Below, piece after piece: positions 12,927 through 24,492 of a stretch of DNA of 64,000 bases. The notes below the pieces were generated by a model. That model saw only the letters and a list, made by a program, of their open reading frames with translations. It was not told the DNA's origin and ran no database searches. Location of the stretch: positions 12,097,501-12,161,500 of the forward strand of contig NC_132975.1 of the NCBI RefSeq assembly GCF_047496725.1. The letters run 5' to 3'. Origin of the DNA: Anoplolepis gracilipes. Its lineage: Eukaryota > Arthropoda > Insecta > Hymenoptera > Formicidae. Position 1 is the first letter of the stretch; every line of letters begins with the position of its first letter. The position numbers and the translations under genes are program-made.

Positions 12927-13652
12927 CTAGAACTTCGGGCGGCGAGCCCCGGGACCGGCGGGGTCTGGTTTCTGCCGCACGGCAGCACCACCCTCGCCGA
13001 GGGCTTCACCTACATCGACGGCGAGACGGCGCGTCAGATGCGCCGCCCGGGAACGCTGCCCGTCGCGAATAATGCTTCCGGTCACCGCGGAGGAGCTGGA
13101 GGAGGAAAAGCAGGAGGTGGTGGAACAGGAGGAAACGGAGGAGGCGGTAGGGGTGTCGTAGATGATGGGACGGCGTCGTTGAGCTCCGCGCCGATCGACG
13201 GGGTCACGTCCGGCGTAGCGAGATCTCATTATTCCAGTCACTCCTTGCGTCGAACACCGCATTCGCAGCCACAACTCTCGACTAGAGAACCGGATGACCG
13301 GATGCGAACACTGGAATCTGGACTCCAGAATGGAATCCCGGTTGGTCGCCATCAGTCGTCGCCACCGCCGCCGCTGCCTTCTAGGCATCAGGCAAATTGT
13401 GGCCAATCCTCGTATCCCACTCTGCCGGTCAACGGACACGCCGCTCATCATTATCATCATCACGTGAGAGAGCGCGAAAAAGACAGATCATCTGCTCGCG
13501 AGAGAAATCGTGAACGGGATAACAGTTCACCACCACCGCCACCGCCGCCGCCCGTAGCATCGCACCGATCCGATAAGCATCGAGAGGCCCAACTGGAGAT
13601 GGAACTGCGCGATAGCCTCGATATGGGTGTTATCGGGACGTATCGAGCGTAG
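12927..13652 (+). CDS. In-frame C-terminal extension of the LRR receptor after TAG-CTAG (candidate stop-codon readthrough)
   Basis: The LRR frame ends with TAG at 12924-12926, followed directly by CTAG. The same frame then has 241 sense codons before TAG at 13650-13652. The extension begins LELRAASPGTGGVWFLPHGS and continues with a non-repetitive stretch containing FTYIDGETARQMRRPGTLP. It then has Gly-rich, Ser/Pro-rich and His (HHYHHH) tracts, a basic RERE-like stretch, an eight-proline run, and an end reading LEMELRDSLDMGVIGTYRA. Low-complexity His, Pro and Gly tracts resemble the upstream cytoplasmic tail. A first ATG occurs at 13038, but independent translation from there is less likely than continuation of the same tail. 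Extension would bury the PDZ-type VTEL end. Alternatives are splicing around the stop, TAG-to-TGG RNA editing, a base error, or GC-rich 3'UTR open by chance. Confidence 0.6.
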   Translation, partial: LELRAASPGTGGVWFLPHGSTTLAEGFTYIDGETARQMRRPGTLPVANNASGHRGGAGGGKAGGGGTGGNGGGGRGVVDDGTASLSSAPIDGVTSGVARSHYSSHSLRRTPHSQPQLSTREPDDRMRTLESGLQNGIPVGRHQSSPPPPLPSRHQANCGQSSYPTLPVNGHAAHHYHHHVREREKDRSSARERNRERDNSSPPPPPPPPVASHRSDKHREAQLEMELRDSLDMGVIGTYRA

Positions 13653-14740
13653 ACGAACGCCGATCAACCGGATGCATCATCTTGCAGAGCAAGAAAAAAA
13701 TGAAAAGATGCTCTGTAGTCCAGAAAATATGTAATCGCATATTCGTGTGACCTCCTCCGCGTTGTTTTACTTAGTACGAAAAAATTCGTAATGAGGATAT
13801 TTCAAAAACGCGTGACGGAGAAGCCAGAAGTTCCTCTCTTTGCAAAGAAAAGAGAATTAATGAAATGTAAAGAAGACTGAGGAAACTGACAAAGAATATC
13901 AAGATGTGAGAACAAAAGAAAGAATAATCGTCACGTTTATGATGTGATATCGGAAGTATATTCGAAATATCTATTCGATTGATATAGTTGTTTAATCATC
14001 GATAATAGCGTAATCAGCCTGTCAGCTTTTCTGAGACAAGATGACATTTCTAAAAACTACGTCAGCTTTCAACGTTTTTTTAGTAAATCTATCTTCTCAT
14101 GCGACTTCTCGAGGGTTAATACTCTCTACATTATGTTGAGATCATCATCTCCTGAATCTCCAGAGAAGAGAGGATTCAGCAAACACGGAAATGACTTTCG
14201 CCAGGAGTTTTCTCCGTCTTATCACTGATGACCATAAGATTGTCGCAGCCTTGTCAAGGATGAGTGATGCCAAACGGAAATCCTTCGCGGATGAATAATC
14301 CGTGGGAAGACAGGGTCGGTTCACGATCCTCAACCGACGGAAACGACGGGCCATCGGTCACGTGGAGCCTGTTGTTCCAGTGATACGTATACACCTATAT
14401 ATACGCGTCAAATGTTGATATACACGGTATGATCGTGTCGAGACCACCGAGCTCGATCGAAACTGAAGTTCGATAGCGCATCGGTCTATGTCGAGTCACT
14501 CTTCGAGAAATCCGGAGAATCAACGAGAATTTAACGAGTTGCTTAAACAGTGCGAAGAAATAAACTGAGAACGATTCGTTAGGATCTATCGATCGTCGTC
14601 CGATCGTTTTATTCGAGACGAACACGCGACGAGTATTCATATTGCGAAACGTGTATCATAAGCGAGGAGATGCCGTATTATAAAGAACGTAGAACTGCAG
14701 TTATACATAAATATACATATACAGATATATAAATAAAAAA

Positions 14741-14781
<41 letters not shown>

Positions 14782-14910
14782 CATAAATTATATATATTCT
14801 AAACGGTCGAATTATTTTCTAAATAAAAACACCAATGTACAGAGGCAATGACAGAGACGATATAGTTGAGCTAGTGTCACGCGTCCTCGACTATCGTAAC
14901 TTTAATAAAT
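13653..14910 (+). other. Probable 3'UTR of the LRR receptor gene
   Basis: No coding continues after TAG at 13650-13652. Candidate poly-A signals (AATAAA) occur at 14732-14737 and 14822-14827, around an AT dinucleotide repeat. The real cleavage site is not determinable by eye. The stretch also contains one copy of a 25-base motif repeated at 56049-56072. Confidence 0.4.
14742..14777. repeat. (AT)n microsatellite
   Basis: About 18 uninterrupted AT dinucleotides lie between AATAAA-containing sequences near the likely end of the LRR transcript. Confidence 0.95.
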
Positions 14911-16297
14911 TTAACTTTAAATCGAGAGTTTCCGGGTACCTGCCTACTAAAAAAAAAAAAAGAGAAAATAAAAATCAGTAAGCGGGTACCCGCTTGCAAT
15001 TCGATCCTTCGATCACCGAGAGAGAAGAGATCGTGAAGTGGAGAAATTATCAAAATATCCGGTATCGCGCGAATTAGCGATAAAGATCGGCCATTTCTTT
15101 TTCTGGTCGATGTAAGATTCGTTAAGGATTTAACCTTAAGAAGGTTTACGCTGTTGTTAGGGAACCGCGCAGGTTTCTAAACGCGGATATCGTCCGTTTA
15201 TTTCGTTAGTTTAGCGAATGAGTGTCTTTCGAGATGTCAATCCACGCGATAGAGACATTAGAGAATTCTCGCAGATTTTTAAATACACAAGTTGATTAAT
15301 GTATGGATGATTTGCTAATTTGCCATATCCGAAACATGACCAAAAATTATAATTTACTTTATTATTATTAATATTATTAAAAAGCGTTAATTTTTTTCAT
15401 ATAAATAATTGAATAAAAAATAGTCCATTATTTTTACAGTTTATTAAAATTTTGATTTTATTCGGAAAAAAAAGAGAAAAAGAGAGAACGCTTCGTACAC
15501 CTGTCAACCTCGGAACATCATGTATTTCAGAGTGTTCATAGAGAACGGAGTCGATCTATCTTGCCCCTGTCAGAGTTTTAATTCGCACGAGGAAAACAAC
15601 ATCTCGCTGCACTCTCGCCGATGCAATGGCACGCCGAATTTTAGTCTTCAGTTCATGCCATCGGAATAGTGTTTTAATCGCCATTAAATGATGTTAGTAC
15701 GCCACGTGGGTCAACTTTCGGGTCACTTTTACTCTCAATATTATACATGAGGTAATTTCTGCGGCGACGCGCGGCGCGCATCGGAAATCCCGCGGTCCTG
15801 ATAAATCGCGGCTACATTAAAATGCACGGGGCGCGGCCGAGTTTAAGTTAGTTCCCCGAGAGACGTAATGGCTACGGTAGAAAGAGCGAGAAAACGCAAA
15901 AAGGAAAGAGAGAAATATAAAAAGAGAAGGGGGGAAAGAGAGTGAGAGAGTAAAGAACAAGAGAGGACGGCGAAGATGTACTTTACGGAACGAGATTATT
16001 TTTCCGCCCGAGTGTACCCAGTGGAATTCCACGGTCACCCGGCCTGAGAAAGGTGACTGCACCTTGAATCGACTCCCGGCGGCGCGGTGCAGTCGCTTGC
16101 TCGCTAGCTTGCTGCTGGGCGTGGAAGAGAGTAGCGGAATTTCAGCTCCGGTAGAATCTGCAACGGGTTCGAAGATTAGGCTCGAAGAGCATTAACTCGT
16201 CGGCAGGACGGAAATCGGACGGAAATTGAATACATTTAGTATTTGCAGCGATGTGTGTTGATTTGCACTTGAACTGTCTCAGAAATATCGCGATTAA

Positions 16298-16317
16298 TTT
16301 TTTTTTTTTTTTTTTTT
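16298..16317. repeat. Poly-T tract
   Basis: This is an uninterrupted run of about 20 thymines followed by a pyrimidine-rich stretch. Confidence 0.9.
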
Positions 16318-19300
16318 AATCGATGCTTCTCTCTTTTTCTCTATTTCTATCGCGCGGTAATAATGTATTAAAATTGTATAAAGATTAATTTTAAAAAAGT
16401 TAAAAGAAAAGATGTGCATATATAGATAGCAAACATGATTTATAAAATTGTAGATATACATTAAAAAATAGAACGGTGCGGTTTACGTTAAAAGCTGGAG
16501 GAATAAATGTCGCCAAATAAAATACAGTAGTAATGGTACACTGAACATGATTTATCGGAGGAAAATTACGGATGCATCGAACGGCGAAGATATGGTGGGA
16601 GTGAAAGTTACTATCGATAATGGAGTAACCGTCGTTCGGTATCGCCGAAGAAAGATATATTGCAGCTCTACTTTTAGGTATAACTGCGCGTAGAATTCTC
16701 TCTTCTCTCCCGTGGATACGTTTGCACATATCTCAAGGACACTCTCATCTTCGCTGTCATAAAACCTTTTCTATCCCGTTGACGCCATTTGGCATCAGAC
16801 TTTATTATTTGACACGCGATGTGAATTTGTCCAGATAAAAGCAAGATTTATAAACATTCGACTATGTTCCTTCGAAATAAGATTAAAATATACATAATAT
16901 ATCGTTACGTATTGTAATTTAATAAATTAAATTATGGAAGAAAAGTGAGAGAGATATTCTTGTGCTGAAACAAGATTTGGTCATGAATCGAGATTTGCGA
17001 GTAATTTTAAGCAATCCTTAAAATTTCTCAAATGAGTGATTTTTATATTAAGTTTCGACTGTAATCGAGTATACGAGATTTTTTTAAATGGTTCGATAGT
17101 ATTCCATAAACATTCCGTACTGCAACGCATTTTGAAAAAATAAACGTGATGCATTCTGAAAAGAAATATATATCTGAAACATATATCAATTATAAAATCC
17201 GGATATTCGCGAAATATCGTTTCGAAGGAGCAACTCTTAGAGATAAGTTGGACACAAAATCAAACCGTATAATCTACCGCTCGTTTTTTGGTAAGTGAAT
17301 AATGTCACCGGAAATCTAAGAAAGATTTACAACATTATTTTTGCTCAAACTATGACTGCCACGAAGAGGAGCCAACAATTTTATTATATCATCGTTGTAA
17401 GCTCGAACGTTGCAAATATAATTTATAATTTTATACTGTTTTACCGATTAACAATTTTTGCTATTTTACAAACACGTTTCGATGTATCATATGTCGAAGA
17501 CTGCTTTAAATTCGTGAATGTTCTACGCTCAGATCAAATTTTACGAAGTAAAGAGAACGGCGTTAAAAACGTGATCTCTTATTGATACGTAATTTAAATT
17601 TTTTTGAGAATATATTACGTTTGCGCTATAATATTATTACATTTATATATACATATAGACGAAAAGTTGCATATACGAGTATATGCCATATTATATATTT
17701 GAGAATCAATATAATGCATATGTTCTGTGAACGCAAACTTGTGAATCGATGCACTAAAGCAAGATAGCGACATTTCGGGCACTATAACATTACGATATCG
17801 ACAGAGAAAACTAACATAGGGACAAAGTATTTAATTTCGTAAGTTTGAAAACTAATCTGAAATATTCTGAGAAACTTTGCAAATTTTCGCTGGATGACTT
17901 TATCCTCGTCGCTTTCGACAAAACGAAAGCAAAATCGAGGAGCTTCTCCGCGAAACGTGCAATGAAATAATCGCTTGTACAGTCTTGAGCGGCGATGTAA
18001 CAAGAGCCTCTCAAGAGACGAATAGTAATTCTATCTTTTCTGAAATATATAGAATAATTATCGCACGTAAGATTTATTTCACGCGCCTGATTTATTTATC
18101 ATTATACGATTTGTATATTGAGAACGACGCTCTTAATTTACAATCAGTAACAAAGCTCACTTGATTATCTCGTTATTTTAAAGAAAATTCTCTTTTTTCT
18201 CAATCTTTTTTTAAATTTTACAAAAGATAAAAATTAATTAGATATGATACTAACATTTCAAATATCTCGAAAATTAGTGCAAAATAAATTTTAAAAAGTA
18301 TTTTTTGGAAATTTTCATTATTAAAATGATGATAAATCTTTGTATGTTTTATGAGCATTGTAATATTTTTGTATTTCTGCCAAATCTGATATTATCAAAA
18401 AGTGTTAACGGACAGCCAAATTACGTAAATCCAAATTTGGAATTATTATATTTTCTTGTATGTATACAATTATCAATGTCTGAAGTTTATGCGAGTTAAT
18501 TTTACAATTTCGAGGCAAGTCATCGGATAAATCTTAAATAGTGTAATTAAAATGCATTGTAAATGTCAGAATTCAAGTATCATAGATAATTCTGTAAGCA
18601 GAGAAGAAAGAGTATTTAAAAAATCCTCACACGATAAAAGCAGGACTACGAAAAGTGTATATTTTACGATATGACCGTGATACACTAAAAACTCATCATA
18701 TAACATTATCGTATCGCTAGTCAGTCGACGCGTTTGGAAAGAAGGAAGAGAAAGAAAGAGGAGAAAAAAAGGAATAAGGAGATAGGAAGAAAAGAGTGTT
18801 GGAACGATCGAGTAGACTAATCGAAATATTAAATTATTGTACAAAATTGAGCGCCGGTAGTTCGTAAGGCCTATTGTATCTTTTTTTTCCGTTTCGTATC
18901 GATTACGTATACGATACGCACATGTAAAGTGTCACGACACAATGAAATACACGAACGTGAATTCAAGAATGCATAAGCTAAGTCCAAATCCGAGTTGAAT
19001 CTCGAAAGACGTAATCATTTATATTTCTCCTGAAGATATATAATAAAAATAGAAATTCTCAAATTTAATAGTGTAATGTAAATGAAAAATATAAATTTTA
19101 AAACCAATGTGACGTAAAGTCATTCATATGTTTTTTATCCTTCAGAATCATATCTATTTCTTGTAAATATATATACATACATATATATATTTTTTATTCA
19201 TTATATGCATCTCATATTCGTATATTTCACTGTGTCTCAGCTCCTAAATCGGTGCTGTGTCAAAAGGCGCGCGCACCTCTCGTCTCATATCTGTCATAAC

Positions 19301-21021
19301 ACTCTCATCCGAGTTCCTTCTGCCGTTCGAGAGATAAGCTCGAGTTCTGCCATTCGACCGCGAGCTCATGATGCCGTTATCGGACGACGACAGGGCGTCG
19401 ATTGACGAATTCCGCGTACTTAGCTGCGCGCAATGCAATCTCTCGCCGGAGGTGTCAATGTGCAAACACACGCTTATCACTACTCTCGATAAACTTAGTA
19501 TCAATATGCGCTCTGTGCGCCATTGTGATCGCGATTCCCGGATATGTGCATGATAACGGGAACTTACGGTGCGAAGACGTAACGGTTAACCTTCTGTGGC
19601 ATGCAACACATTTTCGGTATAATGTTTATTTGGAGAAAAAAAAATCGGAATTTTTTTTATATTATTTTTTATATTTGTAACAGAAGCAAAGTTCGAGATT
19701 GAATTAATCATGCCGCGCGATTTATTTTGGAGAGATTACACAGCTAACATGTCAGTCCTCTGCTAAGTGCTCAGTTTGTTAATTCAATCTAGGGAGAGAA
19801 ATTAATTTCATCTACAGAAAGGGTTCACGGATAGTTAAACAAGTTTCCCTTCGTCGATAATACCCCATGTATCGAATTTAAACGACCTAATCTTAAATTG
19901 TGATATATATGTATAATATTTGATTCCGCGCAGCTATGCGAAACTGTAAATTTCACGAGATAAATTATATGCACATTCCACGGGAGATCGTACATATATC
20001 ATTAAAGTGATATTTCGCGCTTCTCCAGGATGGCGGAACTGAAAGCTTCTTCTTCGATCGATATCTTTAAGCGATTGTAATTCTTCGATCTCGTCTCTGT
20101 GCACTTTAGATTTGAAAGACGATCATAGAGAATCGAGATCCAGTCCGAGTCGAGATTTGATCGGCAAACGAGCCGACGCATACAGACGACATACATACTA
20201 CACACACTTTCAATTTTATTCACACAAACGCGCACGCACACAACTACACACTGTACATTCGTGTAAAGCATAGCGGAGCCTTATTGAGAAAGCAATATTC
20301 ATCCTTAAACTGCTTAAAGTATTTTCAAGCTGCTAATCTATCGAGCGATTAATTCCTAGGTAAAAGAACGAGACGTCTCTCCTGCGTTGCGAACAGAGAA
20401 AATTCGATGATCGCGAAATGATTCGCGATCAGCGAAGGTCCGTAATCGCGCGAGAGGACTGAAAGCTGCGACCCACGGATAACACGTGCCAGAATTATCA
20501 CTATTATGAACATCCTTTTTCGAATTTTGATTATCTGTTACTGCAGATAAAGTGTATGTATAGGTACATCGAACTTGAAGTCTCTTCTTTTGATTTCTCT
20601 GACATTTTTCGAAAATATTACCGCTCCATGAATTTGCAGAAACAAATTGTACTATCATCCTAAACAAATTACGATAGAAATAAAAGAGCATGTTCACTCT
20701 CTCTTTAAACCGTAATACAGCATAGAATTGGATTGGAAGGACAAGTTTAATTAGCGTGCGGACTCCCGCGTTTACGTAAACATTGCGAAATTTCGTTCGT
20801 ATACAAAAAACGTTTCGCGAACGAAAAAGTTTTGCGAAAACCGGCCGCACGTATATACATTTGACGGCAAGGTTGAAATATATATTTTCGCCGCGAAAAA
20901 CGCGCCATGAATCGAATAAAAACCAAATTAAACTCTTAAGTCGTGCAAGGGGAATCGTCGGAATACATACGGTACATGACTGTAAATATTTATCGAAAAA
21001 TTTTCAGAGAAAATCAAGGAG

Positions 21022-21023
<2 letters not shown>

Positions 21024-21077
<54 letters not shown>
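21024..21077. repeat. (TC)n microsatellite
   Basis: About 27 TC dinucleotides give a Leu/Ser repeat in two forward frames. The open frames crossing it are artefacts of the repeat. Confidence 0.95.
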
Positions 21078-21081
<4 letters not shown>

Positions 21082-21189
21082 TCTCTCTAGACCATGGAGT
21101 GTACCTTTCGCGTAATAGTGGCGAATCGAAATTCAAAGTTTTTCGCGACCAGTCCCGAACTCGCCACACTTTGAAAGTGATCTACGCGC

Positions 21190-21251
21190 AAAAAAAAAAA
21201 AAAAATAAAAAAAAAAAGAAAAAAGTAAAAAATAAAAAAAAAAAAATAAAA
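21190..21251. repeat. A-rich low-complexity tract
   Basis: Some 60 bases consist almost only of A with scattered T and G, giving lysine/asparagine runs in translation. No gene is implied. Confidence 0.9.
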
Positions 21252-22580
21252 AACCGTGATCTCCCCTCGTAGCGTTTATTAATCGATAGCCGCTCTGCAC
21301 GTCCGAGAGCGGCACTCCTGCCTGTGCCCGTATACGCGGCGCGCGCTGTTTTTATTAAACGATCGCATCACGTTCCAGGGGGGCGGTCAACAATCCGGGT
21401 CGGCAGAGAGTAGTTATCCACTTCGCGCACATATCGATCACCATCAGTCGTTTCGCGGACCAACTGCGAAAGTCGTCGATGTCGTTATACCGTGGGCACA
21501 AGTATAGTAAAGCCTCCCCGACTCTCCGTTGTAAATACATCTCATATCCTCTCCCCTCCTATTATCCTTTTATTCTCGGAGGAAAATAATCCGCATTTTT
21601 GCCGCGCGGTTAGCGTCAAATACACCGATGTGCAATCCTCCTCGTCATCTCACCTTTATTGATTCGAGAGAGGGGGAGAGAACGCGCAATCCTTTGTAGA
21701 AAATAAATATAAAATTGATGAAATTCTAAATCACTCGATGTATTGAGAAAGAGGAATTCAGGCGGTCCCTATTTGACGTTAAACGCGGCTGCTCGAATCT
21801 CATCCCTTCGAAGCGCGAATCTTGTAATGAACAAGTTTCCAATTTCATTCGGACGGCACGTATCGAGTGCAAACCGCCCGATCGTTTAATCGTTTTACTT
21901 GTGCGAAAAAACGGAAAAAACTTATTGTATAAGTAAATAAATTTCTAACTGCGCTAAGAAATAAAAATTTAACGACGCGGGAGAATGCGGAGCAACACAC
22001 GCGCGTTACACAATCGCATTCGTCGCCTATACTCGATTTTCTCTTTACTTATCGAATCTTTGATTAAGATATACCATACAGGCGAATACGCGCGGATATT
22101 ACTGACAAATCCCGCGGCCTCCTTTTCATCCGCTCTCTGATGGAGGTGTCGATCCGATCAATGATCGACAGGTGTAAATATTATTATCATGAACGTGAGA
22201 AAAGAAGGCAAGCGGGAAATGCGCATAACGCTCATCATCACCGTCGTGTTTTTTGGCGTGGAAAAAGACAAGCAAATGTACTGACTCGTCAAACCGAACG
22301 GGGAAAGGACTATTCTCTTTCGAGAGAATCCTTGGGCCATAACATAGGTCATTAATAATTATAATAATAATAATAGTAATAATAATATTAATAGGGATAT
22401 TCCAGCGTTATTTTGTACATAAACAACTTTATCAACAGATATTAAGAAGTCATCAATAAATCTATATATAAAAAAATATAAATTAAATCTTGTTATATTT
22501 CTTTCATCTATCCTTTATTTAATCCGATTATACTCCTTATCGAATAAATTTAGATTTATTGAAAAGGGAGATACCTACTA

Positions 22581-22768
22581 TTTTGATATCGCATCTTGTT
22601 TATAGAATTAAATTTTTCATCGTTTAAATCTCGTGTGAAATACTGTTTTAGACAAATAAACTACGCATAACGCTTTTTGATATCGCATCTTGTTTATAAT
22701 GAATTTTGCTTCGCTTAAATTCCGTGTGAAATACTGTTTTAGATAAATAAACCACGCATAACGCTTTA
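22581..22768. repeat. Tandem duplication, two units of about 94 bp
   Basis: Unit 1 (22581-22674) and unit 2 (22675-22768) both begin TTTTGATATCGCATCTTGTTTAT at 94-bp spacing, both contain GTGTGAAATACTGTTTTAGA, and both end with CACGCATAACGCTTT or CTACGCATAACGCTTT. The middle of each unit has diverged and has small indels. The two-copy state and partial divergence suggest an old local duplication. Confidence 0.9.
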
Positions 22769-24201
22769 TAAACGCTATTCGTTATAAGTCGAATATTTGC
22801 TGCAATCAATATTCCCGTATGTGTTCAGAGATGTATTTAACGCTAGATGTGGCTGACTAATTCTGAGTTTCGTTTATCTAATATGGAAATCACATTCTCT
22901 CAGTAAATATAGGATATAGGAAGAGAATCAGACAGTTACATTTACCATACTGTGGTTCCATTTGTGTAATACAAAGATCATATTGAGTAGTAAACACACA
23001 ATGCAGATCGGACAGTTGAATTTTGCGTCAAATTATCGTTCAAAATCTAGACTAATGCTTCGCTTTCCCTCATGAAAACTAGATTTTTATTTTTATCAAC
23101 ATCATATATATACATTCGAGAACAAAAATTTGCCATAAAATCTGTTCAAGCCAAGCTGCAGCTTGCTGCAAATGAAACAATGTCAAATTTTTTACGCGAA
23201 TAAATTTCCGTGCAATATTACAAATAAAAAGCGGAGCTGCTTCATATATATTTTGCATAATTTCATTACGATAGGATTACGTCAGGTTCTGACAATTTCG
23301 AGCAAAGTTATGCATGCGTACTTTAATAATTTCCATGGAAAAAAATATCCAATATGTAGCTTCAAATATTGACTTTTATTAAATCGATTCAACAACAACA
23401 CAAATCCGCAAATACAATTGTAATTATATACAAAAAGCTATATTTGTTATTATTGTGTAACGCTTTGGTACGATGATTAAATATACTCGTATAGATTAAA
23501 AAAAAATTTTTTTATATTATAACTTAGATTTTTAAATAACTTAAAAATTATTTAATATTATATATAATGTTGCAGAATCTTCCTTAAGTTAGAACTTTAT
23601 TATAAAAAGCTTATGCTTTTTTAGAAAACGCCAGTCTGCCTTGTCGCCTTAAAGATTGATTTTACAAAATGTCTGCAACATTTATATATACACATATATA
23701 CCCATATCTATATATACATAAGTTTCAAAATCACCTGATGCTTTTAATGACAGATTATTTCGTTAGTTTAGAATTGATTTTTCTTTAACAAAAATGTTGA
23801 GAAATCAATATTCAAATTAAAAAAAAAAAGCTCTTTGCAAACTAAATTTTCGGGAGTTAAATGGATAAAAAAAACTTTAGTTAATTTTAGATAGAATATT
23901 TTGATAAAATTTTAATTTTAAGCTTAGTTATAAAGATATGAACTACAAAAAACTTGAAAATAAATAATAGCCCCTTCAAGGCTTTCGCTAAGAAAACTTG
24001 ACTACATAAATTAACCAAAAAATCTGTCATTATAAAAACATTCAATGGTTTCTCGACATTATATATACATGCACATAGGGTATAAAATTAAAAAATTACA
24101 TTATTTATAACAAATTCCGGAATGTATAAAATAAAACTGATCTACAGATATTTTTGACACATATAAAACAAAGAATTACATTTTGCGCTATTGCGCAAGT
24201 A

Positions 24202-24207
24202 TTTATT
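24202..24207 (-). terminator. Candidate poly-A signal of FIS1
   Basis: AATAAA on the minus strand lies about 286 bases after the FIS1 stop. Another AATAAA at 23375-23380 could serve a longer 3'UTR. Confidence 0.35.
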
Positions 24208-24492
24208 TGGAATAATTAAACAAATCATATTAAATAAGCAACTACACTGTATACGACTTATTAAATTATTTTTTTTCTTTGTTTTTCTCTCTTTGTTCTA
24301 CTTTTTTGATTAATAGAAAAGTGATGTTACAAATTGCATAATATTTTGGATTTGGTCAAGATTCTAATACATTGGCTTTGTCTGTTGGAGGCTAGTTAGT
24401 GTCTCGCACAGCAATTATGAGACAATGTATATCGCTTTGTGCGAATAAGCTACATCACAATTGTATTATAATCAATTTTCCCTCAGAAATAA

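Larger units (their letters stand above)
14911..24200. other. Gene-poor intergenic region between LRR receptor and FIS1
   Basis: No exon with recognisable domain or convincing splice structure was found on either strand. Open frames such as 20356-20850 (-) and 20783-21115 (+) are chance frames or run through simple repeats. The region contains poly-T (16298-16317), a CT repeat (21024-21077), A-rich tracts (21190-21251) and a tandem duplication (22581-22768). CpG-rich patches at 15730-15850 and 21330-21380 have no assigned role. Confidence 0.6.

Noticed and set aside
12927..13463. Minus-strand open frame of 178 codons opposite the LRR tail
   Set aside because: It is a shadow of the GC-rich plus-strand extension, Arg/Ser-rich in the manner of antisense frames, and its stop is the complement of the CTA after the receptor stop.
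20783..21115. Plus-strand frames encoding Leu/Ser repeats
   Set aside because: They run through the TC microsatellite; the repeat itself explains the open frame.
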